Shown: in pieces, positions 5,641-13,059 of the stretch
Layout of the letters: each line of letters opens with the position of its first letter
Position numbering within the stretch: the first letter of the stretch is position 1
Assembly: GCA_015258065.1 (NCBI GenBank)
Contig: JABZIZ010000028.1
Span: forward strand, 1 to 15,617
Source: Lachnospiraceae bacterium
Lineage (GTDB): Bacteria; Bacillota; Clostridia; Lachnospirales; Lachnospiraceae
Direction: 5' to 3'
Length of the DNA stretch: 15,617 bases
Made by a program: the position numbers and the translations under genes
The notes under the pieces: model-generated
Database searches by the model: none
Told to the model about the DNA's origin: nothing
What the model saw: the letters and a program-made list of their open reading frames with translations, nothing else

Positions 5641-6558
5641 ATGAAACAGAAGACCATTGGGATTTTTGACTCCGGAATCGGCGGTCTCACCGTTCTGTAT
5701 GAAGCGATGCGTCGCCTGCCGGGGGAGCGATTTTTGTTCGATGCAGATACGGAACATGCGCCTTACGGAACGAAGGAGGAGGCGCAGGTGGGTCTCTATG
5801 CCGAGGCGCAGGTACGCTTCCTTCTGGAAGAGGGGGCGGAGGGGATCGTTGTCGCCTGTAATACGGCGACAGCGGTGGCGATCGAGGATCTTCGTGCCAA
5901 ATATCATGTTCCACTTGTCGGGATGGAGCCTGCCGTGAAGCCCGCCTTGCAGATGGCGGTCGGACAGAGGGTGTTGGTGTTGGCAACCCCGATTACCGTT
6001 CGTGAAAAAAAACTGCATCATCTGCTCGAAAAATATGATGAAGATCACCGTGCGGACTCTCTTGCCATGCCCGGGCTGGTCGATTTTGCAGAAAGAGAAG
6101 AGTTCGATTCGGTGGCGGTAAAAGCGTATCTGGAAGAAAGATTCTCCACGCTGCACCCGGCAGAGTATGGCGTGGTCGTACTTGGCTGCACCCACTTCGG
6201 CTATTTCAGACCGGCGCTTCGCTCTTTTTTTGCCAAAGAGACGCAGATCATCGATGGCAATGCGGGAACCATTAGACAGCTGGTCAGAGTCATGGGACTT
6301 TCGATGACGGAAGAACCGTTTACTTCTCGAATTCCCGGTTTCCGTGTCTCTTCCGCAGGGGCCGCTTCCGCAGGGGCCGCTTCCGCAGAGGGTGCTTCCA
6401 AAGGGGGTGCTTCCACAGAGGTCGCTTCTTTGGCGGTTCCTTCTCCGAAGATGACATTCCCACAGGTCACTTATTTTCGCTCTGGCAAAAAGGTGCAGGA
6501 GCAGGAGACACTGGATTTCTATGCCCGCCTGTACCGTCGGCTGGATCAGATCAGTTGA
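5641..6558 (+). CDS. murI: glutamate racemase with an unusual C-terminal repeat insert
   Basis: A 305-residue enzyme that converts L- to D-glutamate for peptidoglycan. IGIFDSGIGGLTVL (Asp10), DTEHAPYG, VVACNTAT (Cys73) and VLGCTHFGYF (Cys183) carry the two catalytic cysteines and partner residues. ATG 5641 is chosen because the family starts directly before KTIGIFDSG; its ribosome site is weak. A TTG at 5596 would add 15 unconserved residues. The usual length is about 265, and the excess is a Ser/Ala/Gly-rich tract (about 237-270) coded by 15-bp repeats, placed after the second domain's core and before the last VTYFRSGKKVQEQE helix. The active site is intact, so the enzyme should work. It is the last gene of the purC-led group, 70 bases after the SH3b gene, and overlaps the convergent sbcC by 8 bases. 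Confidence 0.95.
   Translation: MKQKTIGIFDSGIGGLTVLYEAMRRLPGERFLFDADTEHAPYGTKEEAQVGLYAEAQVRFLLEEGAEGIVVACNTATAVAIEDLRAKYHVPLVGMEPAVKPALQMAVGQRVLVLATPITVREKKLHHLLEKYDEDHRADSLAMPGLVDFAEREEFDSVAVKAYLEERFSTLHPAEYGVVVLGCTHFGYFRPALRSFFAKETQIIDGNAGTIRQLVRVMGLSMTEEPFTSRIPGFRVSSAGAASAGAASAEGASKGGASTEVASLAVPSPKMTFPQVTYFRSGKKVQEQETLDFYARLYRRLDQIS
6349..6438 (+). repeat. 15-bp tandem repeat inside murI (six units)
   Basis: Six consecutive 15-base units, from near-identical (6349-6363, 6364-6378, consensus GCTTCCGCAGGGGCC) to progressively diverged (6379-6393, 6394-6408, 6409-6423, 6424-6438). They are in frame and encode pentapeptides of the form A-S-A-G-A, A-S-A-E-G, A-S-K-G-G and A-S-T-E-V. Their length keeps the frame whatever the copy number. 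Confidence 0.95.
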
Positions 6559-9430
6559 TCCGCCATTTCACATGGCTTCCATGTTCGTCCTTGGTGATGA
6601 GCAGCTGGTTGCCGATTTCCTGTTTGAGCTCTGTGACATGGGAGATGATCCCGATCAGTCTGTGACTATCCGCCATCTCCTTTAAGACGCGGATGGATTT
6701 GCTACGCGCAAGGTCGTCCAGAGAGCCGAATCCCTCATCAATAAACATCATATCCAGATGCACGGCAGAAGAGGTGTTCTGAATCTGATCCGCCATGCCA
6801 AGTGCCAGAGAAAGAGCCGCCATAAAGGACTCACCGCCGGAGAGCGTGCGGATCTCCCTCTCTTTTCCGGTGACAGAAGAATAAACCATCAGATCCAGAC
6901 CTTTGTTCCTGCCTTCTCCCGCACTTGCGATCCGAATCATTCGAAACGCATACTGTCCACCGGACATTTCCTGAAAACGCTTGTTGGCAGACGAAAGAAT
7001 TTTGGACAGATAGAGTCGCTGCACGTAGGTTTCCAGATCCATGCGACTGCCGGAGATATTGCCGCTCATCTGTTTATACAGCCGGTCCAATCGTTCATAT
7101 TCGGAAAAAATATGACGTCTTGCTTCGGAGCTGGAAGAAAGTTCCTGCAAGGCATATCGGTTTTCCTGCAGCTCGTGGCTTTGTTTTTGCAGACATTCCG
7201 TGAGAATCGTAAGTTTTTCCTCGGCAGCGCAAAGAGCCTGTTGTAAGGCTTCTGTCTGCGGTCTTTTTCTGTCTCCGATTTCTTTCAGAAGGGTTTGTTC
7301 CTTGGTTTTGGTTGCCAATAGAGCGTCTGCGTGGCGCTTCGCTCCTGCCTGCGCATTTTCAAAACGGCTGCGTGCAGCCTGCTCTTTTTCGCCAGCCTGC
7401 TGCAAATAGGCTTCTGCAGCGGACCTGGATTCAAAATCGGAGGAAGCGTGCAACAGCAAGCGCTCACTGTTGGCTGCACTGAGTGCTTTTTCCGTTTCTG
7501 CCGCCTTGGTTCTCGCCTCTTCTAACAGGAGATCCTTTTGCTTCCCTTCTTCACGGAGTAAATGCAGTAAGGAAGTGAGCTCTTCCGCCCGCTTTGCCCG
7601 CTCCTTGAGCTGTTCGTTGCGCTCGTGGACCGTCTTTGCGGAAGCAGATAAGAGCATTCCGATCGCATTCTCCATTTCCGACATTTGCACCGTCTCTGCC
7701 TGACCGGGCGCAGCCACAAATGAGACCCCGAGTTCCCGGCAGAACGTGTTCGCTTTTAAGAAAAGTTGTTGGACAGAGGAAAAAAACGTCTTCTGCCGTT
7801 CGTTTTTTGTGGCAGTCGCCGCTTCTGCGGCTGCAGAGGCTTCTTCCTGTTTGCTGCGAAGCTCTTCCGTCTTTTTTTCTGCGTTTTTTAACTCCGCCTC
7901 TGTGGGCAAGGGAGTCTGTGCAGAAAGGGTGAAGGGGTGCGGATGTGTTTTCGAACCGCAGACCGGACAGGGGCTGCCGTCCCGCAGGGAGGCGGCAAGC
8001 AGTCCTGCCTGGGCATCCAGGAAGAGGGAGCGAAGCTGCTCACTGGTCTGTCTTGCCTGCTGATAAGAGAGGGTGATCCGGCGGTAGGTTTCCTGCGCTT
8101 CTTTGAGTGCAGATTCCGCCTGGAGAAGGTTCTTCTTTTCCAGCTGGAGATTTTGTTCCTGCAAAGAAAGCTCACGGGAGCGCTGAAGCTGTTTTTGGAA
8201 TTCCGCCAGATCGATACTCGCTCTTTCCAGAAGCTGAAGTTCGGAAGAAGTCTTTTCTTCCTGTGCCAGGAGAGAATTTTTTTCCTCCTGTATGTTGGAA
8301 AGGGTCAGACAGGCGGCTTTTTGCTTCTGTTCCAGAAGAAAGCACTTCTTCTGTGCGTCTTCCTTTTGCTGAAAGAGAGCCAGCGCTTTTTCCACCCGTT
8401 CCCGCAGTCGGTGGTAATTTTCAGCCTCTTGTTCCCACTGTACCTTGGCCTGCCTTTCTTCTTCCTCAAGGGTGGGAAGACCGGCTTCCAACCTCTGTTC
8501 TTCCTCCTGCTTCAGAAGAGCCCGTTCTTTTTCGTTCTCCTCCAGATGGGAAAAAAGATCCGACAGCCGGGCGGCTGCCTGGACGGCGTCCCGGCACGAA
8601 TCTCTGTCTTGTTGCGCCTTCGCCTGATTTTGCGTTAGCGTCTGAACTTCCTGTTCCAGAGAAAGGTTCCATGCCTGAAGTGCGCTCAGGAATTCTTCAC
8701 TGTGGAGGAACAGTCCGTCTTCGATCTCCTGCTTCCATTCCTGCAGATCCCCGATTTCTTCCCTGTCGGGCGGCAGACAGAGGCGGGAAATCACCGTCTG
8801 GAACTGCGTTTTCATATCGGCGATGTTCTGATTGCAATCCGCCCTTCTTCTATCCACCTCGCGTACAATTTCATCGTAAAGCTCGGTGTGAAAAAGCTTG
8901 CGAAAAATCTTCTTTTTATCATCGGATTTGGCACGCAGCAGTTCCATGAATTCGCCCTGTGCAATCATGGCGATCTGCATGAACTGCTCTTTGGTCAGAC
9001 CGATCAGCTCCCTCAGTTTCGCATCCGTTTCCTTAAGCGGGTAGATGCTTCCGTCCGGTAAGGTTAACGTTACGGAAGCGTTGATCAGCGTGACGCCCTT
9101 GCCGCGTTTTTTTGCCCGCTCCTGACGGGGGACACGGCGCACGGTATAGTGCTGTCTGTTTTCTTCAAAAGTAAGCGAAACGAAGGTCTCTTTGAGATCT
9201 TTGCCGTCCAGGGGACGAAACTGGCTCTGCAGGATGAGGCCTTCCTTGTGGTTCTGGCAGGAGCTGGCTTCTCCGTAAAGAGCGAAAACCAGTGCATCGA
9301 AAATCGTGGTTTTACCGGCTCCGGTATTTCCGGAAATCAGGAAGAGATTTTCTGTTGTTTTCGTAAAATCAATGACGGTCAGATCGGCATAAGAGCCAAA
9401 GGCCTGAAGCGTGATTTGTAAGGGTCTCAT
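6551..9430 (-). CDS. sbcC: nuclease SbcCD subunit C (SMC-like ATPase)
   Basis: A 959-residue Rad50-like ATPase that partners SbcD in opening DNA hairpins and processing blocked double-strand ends. Residues 1-200 carry the N-terminal half-domain with Walker A GNTGAGKT (34-41) and the Q-loop region around IAQGEFMELL. Two long coiled-coil arms rich in Gln, Glu, Lys and Leu flank a zinc hook, CPVC (Cys488, Cys491), almost exactly at the middle. The C-terminal half-domain has the signature LSGGES (863-868) and Walker B DMMFIDE (893-899), then the D-loop GSLD and ISHV. The start ATG 9430 overlaps the sbcD stop in ATGA, so the two are translationally coupled. The length is within the usual range, near 1000. 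The last 8 bases overlap murI on the other strand, and no terminator is seen between them. Confidence 0.97.
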   Translation of the reverse strand: MRPLQITLQAFGSYADLTVIDFTKTTENLFLISGNTGAGKTTIFDALVFALYGEASSCQNHKEGLILQSQFRPLDGKDLKETFVSLTFEENRQHYTVRRVPRQERAKKRGKGVTLINASVTLTLPDGSIYPLKETDAKLRELIGLTKEQFMQIAMIAQGEFMELLRAKSDDKKKIFRKLFHTELYDEIVREVDRRRADCNQNIADMKTQFQTVISRLCLPPDREEIGDLQEWKQEIEDGLFLHSEEFLSALQAWNLSLEQEVQTLTQNQAKAQQDRDSCRDAVQAAARLSDLFSHLEENEKERALLKQEEEQRLEAGLPTLEEEERQAKVQWEQEAENYHRLRERVEKALALFQQKEDAQKKCFLLEQKQKAACLTLSNIQEEKNSLLAQEEKTSSELQLLERASIDLAEFQKQLQRSRELSLQEQNLQLEKKNLLQAESALKEAQETYRRITLSYQQARQTSEQLRSLFLDAQAGLLAASLRDGSPCPVCGSKTHPHPFTLSAQTPLPTEAELKNAEKKTEELRSKQEEASAAAEAATATKNERQKTFFSSVQQLFLKANTFCRELGVSFVAAPGQAETVQMSEMENAIGMLLSASAKTVHERNEQLKERAKRAEELTSLLHLLREEGKQKDLLLEEARTKAAETEKALSAANSERLLLHASSDFESRSAAEAYLQQAGEKEQAARSRFENAQAGAKRHADALLATKTKEQTLLKEIGDRKRPQTEALQQALCAAEEKLTILTECLQKQSHELQENRYALQELSSSSEARRHIFSEYERLDRLYKQMSGNISGSRMDLETYVQRLYLSKILSSANKRFQEMSGGQYAFRMIRIASAGEGRNKGLDLMVYSSVTGKEREIRTLSGGESFMAALSLALGMADQIQNTSSAVHLDMMFIDEGFGSLDDLARSKSIRVLKEMADSHRLIGIISHVTELKQEIGNQLLITKDEHGSHVKWRIN

Positions 9431-10839
9431 CGGTTCGTGGTCACCTGGTTGATGATAGCGGTAAGAAGTTTCCGGGTTTCAGAATCGGTGTCCGGATCCG
9501 TCTCCGGATTGTTCAAATGAAGAAAGCTCTCGCAAAGAGAAAGCGGATCTTCTAACGGCGATTCTTCTTCCAGATCGGACAGCAGTTTTGCGTCTGTGGA
9601 AGGAAAGTTGATCTCCAGTAGATGGGGAAAGGCTTCCCGTAGCGCCTGCCGGCAGTCGTAATAACCGGAAACGGAAGCTTCTGTTTCCATGGCACCCGCT
9701 TCAGCAGGGCTTGATTTGGAAGCCGGGGATGCGGAAGCTTCGGCAGGCGTAGCAAAGGTTTCGGAAGGGCGCAGCGCAAAGGAGTCGGTGAGCAGGACGG
9801 AAACATAGTCATCACAGCGCTGCTTTAAAACTTCCTGTAGACCTCCTTGCAGCTTTCGGATTTCACGAAGGGGGGTGAGAGGCAGAATCGTGATCTGGGA
9901 AGAGATGCCTTCCTCCGGAGTTTTTTTCCCCATCTCCACCATGACAACGCCCTTCTTTTGTCCCGCCTCCGAGAGAGAAGTAGGAAGGGGCGTTCCGCTG
10001 TAGCGGATATGGGGACTTCCAAGGAGGGTCGGTTTGTGAATGTGTCCCAGTGCCGCATAGTCAAAGGCGGACAGGACTTTCGCATCCACCTCGTCAATGT
10101 TGCCGACTGTCCGGATCTCGGATTCGGAACGCTCGATTTCTTCCACGGAAGCGCCGTGAGGCAGATAGAACTGGTGAGAAAGAAGAACGTTTCTCTCCTC
10201 TAAATTGAGATCCAGAGAGGAGAGGAGGAGATGGATCGCGCGGTCGTAAGAAAGAGGCTCCTTCTCCGAAACACCTCGCAGCATGCAGGGGCTGGTAAAG
10301 GGAAGAAGGTAGAAGTTGACGACGCCCCACGGATCTTCCAGCACTACCTTCGGGATTTGCGGCAGCGTGGGGCGGGCGGAGGCGTCAGGGGATGAGGAAT
10401 CGGCTCCCCTCAAGTCACCAGGGAACTGGGAATCGGTACCCCGCAAGAGGGAGGAATCGCCCGCCTCCTGCCTTTTTGGCGGATCGCTGTCATCTTCTTC
10501 TCTGTCCGCAAGAGAACCGACGGCATATATTTTCTGCCTTTTCAGGATTTTGCTGTAGAGCCCGATGCGCTGGGGAGAATCGTGATTACCCGCAATCATC
10601 AGGATGGAAACATCCGGAACGGCCTCCTTCAGGGAGGAGATGAAATGGTCGAAGATTGCAATCGCCTCGCCGGAGGGCTGTGCCCGGTCAAAAAGATCGC
10701 CAGAAAGAAGAACCGCATCCGGGTTCTCTTTTCTGGCGTAAGAAACGATCTGATGCAGGACGTGGAGTTGATCTTCCCGCATATCGTAGTTCATGAGTTT
10801 GAGTCCGATATGGAGATCGGATAAGTGAAAAAATTTCAT
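9427..10839 (-). CDS. sbcD: nuclease SbcCD subunit D (Mre11-like) with two low-complexity inserts
   Basis: A 470-residue metallophosphatase nuclease, partner of SbcC. The metal motifs are in order: SDLHIG (Asp8, His10), SGDLFD (Asp48), IAGNHDSPQR, LLSHQFYLPHG and ALGHIHKP. The family is usually about 370-410 residues. The excess lies in two tracts: a Ser/Asp/Arg/Gly-rich one (about 119-157) between the third motif and the PKVVLEDPWGVV strand, and an Ala/Ser/Pro/Glu-rich one (about 356-391) in the C-terminal capping domain. Neither interrupts a metal ligand, so activity is probably kept. ATG 10839 opens the conserved MKFFHLSDLHIG; the ribosome site is weak. It lies 61 bases after the chemotaxis gene without a terminator, so read-through from that gene is possible. 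Confidence 0.96.
   Translation of the reverse strand: MKFFHLSDLHIGLKLMNYDMREDQLHVLHQIVSYARKENPDAVLLSGDLFDRAQPSGEAIAIFDHFISSLKEAVPDVSILMIAGNHDSPQRIGLYSKILKRQKIYAVGSLADREEDDSDPPKRQEAGDSSLLRGTDSQFPGDLRGADSSSPDASARPTLPQIPKVVLEDPWGVVNFYLLPFTSPCMLRGVSEKEPLSYDRAIHLLLSSLDLNLEERNVLLSHQFYLPHGASVEEIERSESEIRTVGNIDEVDAKVLSAFDYAALGHIHKPTLLGSPHIRYSGTPLPTSLSEAGQKKGVVMVEMGKKTPEEGISSQITILPLTPLREIRKLQGGLQEVLKQRCDDYVSVLLTDSFALRPSETFATPAEASASPASKSSPAEAGAMETEASVSGYYDCRQALREAFPHLLEINFPSTDAKLLSDLEEESPLEDPLSLCESFLHLNNPETDPDTDSETRKLLTAIINQVTTNR
9670..9765 (-). repeat. Ala/Ser/Pro-coding low-complexity tract in sbcD
   Basis: This stretch encodes TPAEASASPASKSSPAEAGA and neighbouring residues. The sequence GGAAGCTTC recurs (9672-9680, 9732-9740) as GAAGCTTCC on the coding strand. 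The units are less regular than in murI, but the composition, dominated by Ala and Ser, is similar. Confidence 0.6.
10396..10470 (-). repeat. imperfect 33-bp repeat tract in sbcD
   Basis: Read on the plus strand, GGAATCGGCTCCCCTCAAG (10396-10414) recurs 33 bases later as GGAATCGGTACCCCGCAAG (10429-10447), with a third partial copy starting at 10453. The copies encode RGADSSSPD, RGTDSQFPGDL and AGDSSLL. The 33-base period preserves the frame. Confidence 0.75.
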
Positions 10840-10900
10840 AAATTCAGTCTATCATTTTCACCCATCCTTGAATAGCCTGCAAAGTGATTTCGTTATGACC

Positions 10901-12949
10901 TTAATCGATTTTGAATTTTTCCAGCGCTTCACTGATCTGCGTGGCGGATTCAGAAAGAGAAGAAGCGACATCCTCCACGTCCTTGCTCGTTTTTGCAATT
11001 CCCTCCGCACTGGAAGCGAGGTTCTCTGCGGTCGTGGTCACCTCTGCCGTGCTTGCGGACTGCTCCTCTGAAATGGAGGCCACATTGACCGCAATTTCAT
11101 TGACCTCCCGCATCCGGACGATCATGTCGTCAAGGGTTGCGGCTGCGGTGTTCAGTTCCTCCACAATGCTGTGGAAACTTTGCCCGGTTTTCTTGACCGC
11201 ATCTCCGCTCTGTTCGATCGCCGCCATGTTGCTCTTCGATTGTTCAGAGAGACTGCCGATCTCGCCGGTAATCTGTGCCACAATTTCGGTGATCTTCTTG
11301 GCTGCATTGCGGCTATTGGCGGCAAGGGAGCCGATTTCTCCGGCGACAACGGCAAAGCCCTTCCCGGCTTCTCCTGCTCTTGCTGCCTCAATCGAAGCAT
11401 TTAAGGACAGGAGGTTAGTCTGTTCGGAAATCGAATCGATCATGCTGACCATTTCATTGATTTTGTCTGCGGAGGTGCGGACGATGCCGACGACCTCATT
11501 CATCGAATTCATGGAATCGGTGATGTGATTCATTTCCTCTTCCACCTGGAGCATGTCTTTTTGTCCGAGATTGGCCTGATCGACCAGTTTCACCATGATT
11601 TCATTGGTGCCGTGCCCCATGTTGGTCAACTCGTCCATGGAGTGGGCAAGACCTTGTGCACTGTCGGCCAGTACGGTGACCGCTTTTGCAATTTCATCCA
11701 CCGCCTTGTGGATCTGCTCCATTGAGGTAGACTGCTCTTCCGCCCGGGAAGCCATGAAGGTGGCAGACTCCATAGAAGTCGTTGAATTATTTTTCAGCTT
11801 GTCCACACGGTCCCTGATCGTTTTAAGCGTCCCTCTCATCTGATCCACATAAGAGGTAATCTCGGAACTGATCAGACCGATTTCGTCTGCTCTGTCGATG
11901 GAAAGTGTGGTGGTAAAATCTCCTTCCGAGACGCGGACAATTCCGTCCGAGAGTCTGCGGATCGGTCTGGAGATGATTCTGCGGATGGTGATGGTGATTG
12001 CGCCCAGAATGACCGCCAGGATGATGAGCATATAGAGAAGGGCGGCATTGCGGAATCGGATGGCATCCGCCTGCACGTCTTTTTGGGGAACAGAGGAAAA
12101 GATCACCCAGTTGGTCTCGGGGATCTTTGTTTTGGCCACATAAACCACGCGCCCCTTTTCATCTTTCAGCTCGATTACCTCATCCTTTTCGGACTGACCA
12201 AACTCGCTGAGGGCGGAGAGAAAAGAGTTGTTTGCTTCGGAGATCTTTTTGCCGTTCAAGGAATCGTCCGGACAGGCGATAATCTGGTCGTTCGAGAGAA
12301 TTGCCGAGGTGCCGCTTTTCATGGGACGAAGGGAGGAAACCTCTTTTTGCAGATCCTTCATAAAAACGTCTGTGCCGAGGACGCCCTTCGATTGATCGGT
12401 GAAGGTCAGACGTCTGGCGAAGGTGACGCAGGAGCCTCTACCCAGGCTATCCTTGTAGACTTCGGTCGTGATAAAAGATTTATCGCTTTTGCCCTCCGCC
12501 GCCTGATACCAGCTTTTGGTGGAAGCGTCAAAGTCATCCGGCAGGATGGTGCCGTCCGCAAAGATGGCGCCGCCTTTTTCAAAACAGAGATAGATGCCGG
12601 AATTTTTAACCGGCTGCCCTTTCAGAGAATAGGCAATGTATTTCTGCATCTGATCATGGGAGGCGAAGTCCACGACCTCCATCGTATCCGCATAGGTGTT
12701 ATAACAGGATTTCAACATCTGAAGCGGGGTGGCGATGCTCTGCGCATTCGCATTTGTCTCCGCCTGCAGATCCATCATGGCGGTCGCGGAGATGGTCTTC
12801 GTCGCCTTATGATTCAGAAACAGGATGATCGATGCCATTCCCCATGCCACGAGAGGCAGGAGGATCAGTAGGAGCGTTTTTCCAACACTTTTTTTCAGCT
12901 TTTTCTTAGGGGCTTCCTGATTTTCCTTTTTTTCTTTTTTATTTCGCAT
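10901..12949 (-). CDS. methyl-accepting chemotaxis protein with a periplasmic-type sensor domain
   Basis: A 682-residue receptor that signals to CheA/CheW. A Lys-rich cytoplasmic tail (1-24) precedes a membrane segment (about 25-45). An extracellular sensor follows (about 46-300); the WYQAAEGKSDKSFITTEVYKD region and the FTDQSKGVLGTDVFMKDL strand are typical of a double Cache ligand domain. A second membrane segment (LLYMLIILAVILGAITITI) and a HAMP domain (SRPIRRLSDGIVRVSEGDF) lead into a long helical bundle with the highly conserved tip SEQTNLLSLNASIEAARAGE and GKGFAVVAGEI. The start ATG 12949 has AAGGAGG nine bases upstream; an in-frame start at 13006 lacks support. No pentapeptide CheR tether ends the protein. 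The ligand cannot be told. No che or flagellar genes are in the window. Confidence 0.96.
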   Translation of the reverse strand: MRNKKEKKENQEAPKKKLKKSVGKTLLLILLPLVAWGMASIILFLNHKATKTISATAMMDLQAETNANAQSIATPLQMLKSCYNTYADTMEVVDFASHDQMQKYIAYSLKGQPVKNSGIYLCFEKGGAIFADGTILPDDFDASTKSWYQAAEGKSDKSFITTEVYKDSLGRGSCVTFARRLTFTDQSKGVLGTDVFMKDLQKEVSSLRPMKSGTSAILSNDQIIACPDDSLNGKKISEANNSFLSALSEFGQSEKDEVIELKDEKGRVVYVAKTKIPETNWVIFSSVPQKDVQADAIRFRNAALLYMLIILAVILGAITITIRRIISRPIRRLSDGIVRVSEGDFTTTLSIDRADEIGLISSEITSYVDQMRGTLKTIRDRVDKLKNNSTTSMESATFMASRAEEQSTSMEQIHKAVDEIAKAVTVLADSAQGLAHSMDELTNMGHGTNEIMVKLVDQANLGQKDMLQVEEEMNHITDSMNSMNEVVGIVRTSADKINEMVSMIDSISEQTNLLSLNASIEAARAGEAGKGFAVVAGEIGSLAANSRNAAKKITEIVAQITGEIGSLSEQSKSNMAAIEQSGDAVKKTGQSFHSIVEELNTAAATLDDMIVRMREVNEIAVNVASISEEQSASTAEVTTTAENLASSAEGIAKTSKDVEDVASSLSESATQISEALEKFKID

Positions 12950-13030
12950 GGATGACAACCTCCTTGTTGTAACCGGACAAGAAACCCTTTTAAGGGCATC
13001 GTTCATATTGGTTATCGGACAGGGAGGCGG

Positions 13031-13052
13031 AAAAAAAGAGAGGACAGCCCCT
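13031..13052 (-). terminator. possible terminator after metY
   Basis: On the minus strand AGGGG and CCTCT form a short 5-bp stem with one G-T pair and a CTGT loop, followed by C and seven T. It starts eight bases past the metY stop. The T run is good but the stem is weak; a second 6-bp stem (TCAGGC/GCCTGA) overlaps the stop codon and could help. Confidence 0.4.
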
Positions 13053-13059
13053 AAAAGGA

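Noticed and set aside
8107..8949. A 280-codon plus-strand frame inside sbcC
   Set aside because: Antisense of the coiled-coil region. Its composition (Pro, Ser, Arg, Phe) is what the reverse of Glu/Gln/Leu-rich codons gives, and sbcC is certain.
12083..12871. A 262-codon plus-strand frame opposite the chemotaxis receptor
   Set aside because: It lies opposite the conserved sensor domain and shows no family motif.
12985..12996. CCCTTTTAAGGG inverted repeat in the chemotaxis gene leader
   Set aside because: Only a 5-bp stem with a 2-base centre, too short to support as an operator or a hairpin.
13012..13018. CCGATAA on the minus strand as a flagellar sigma-28 -10 for the chemotaxis gene
   Set aside because: The hexamer fits, but no TAAA-type -35 lies 15-16 bases upstream, so the match may be chance.
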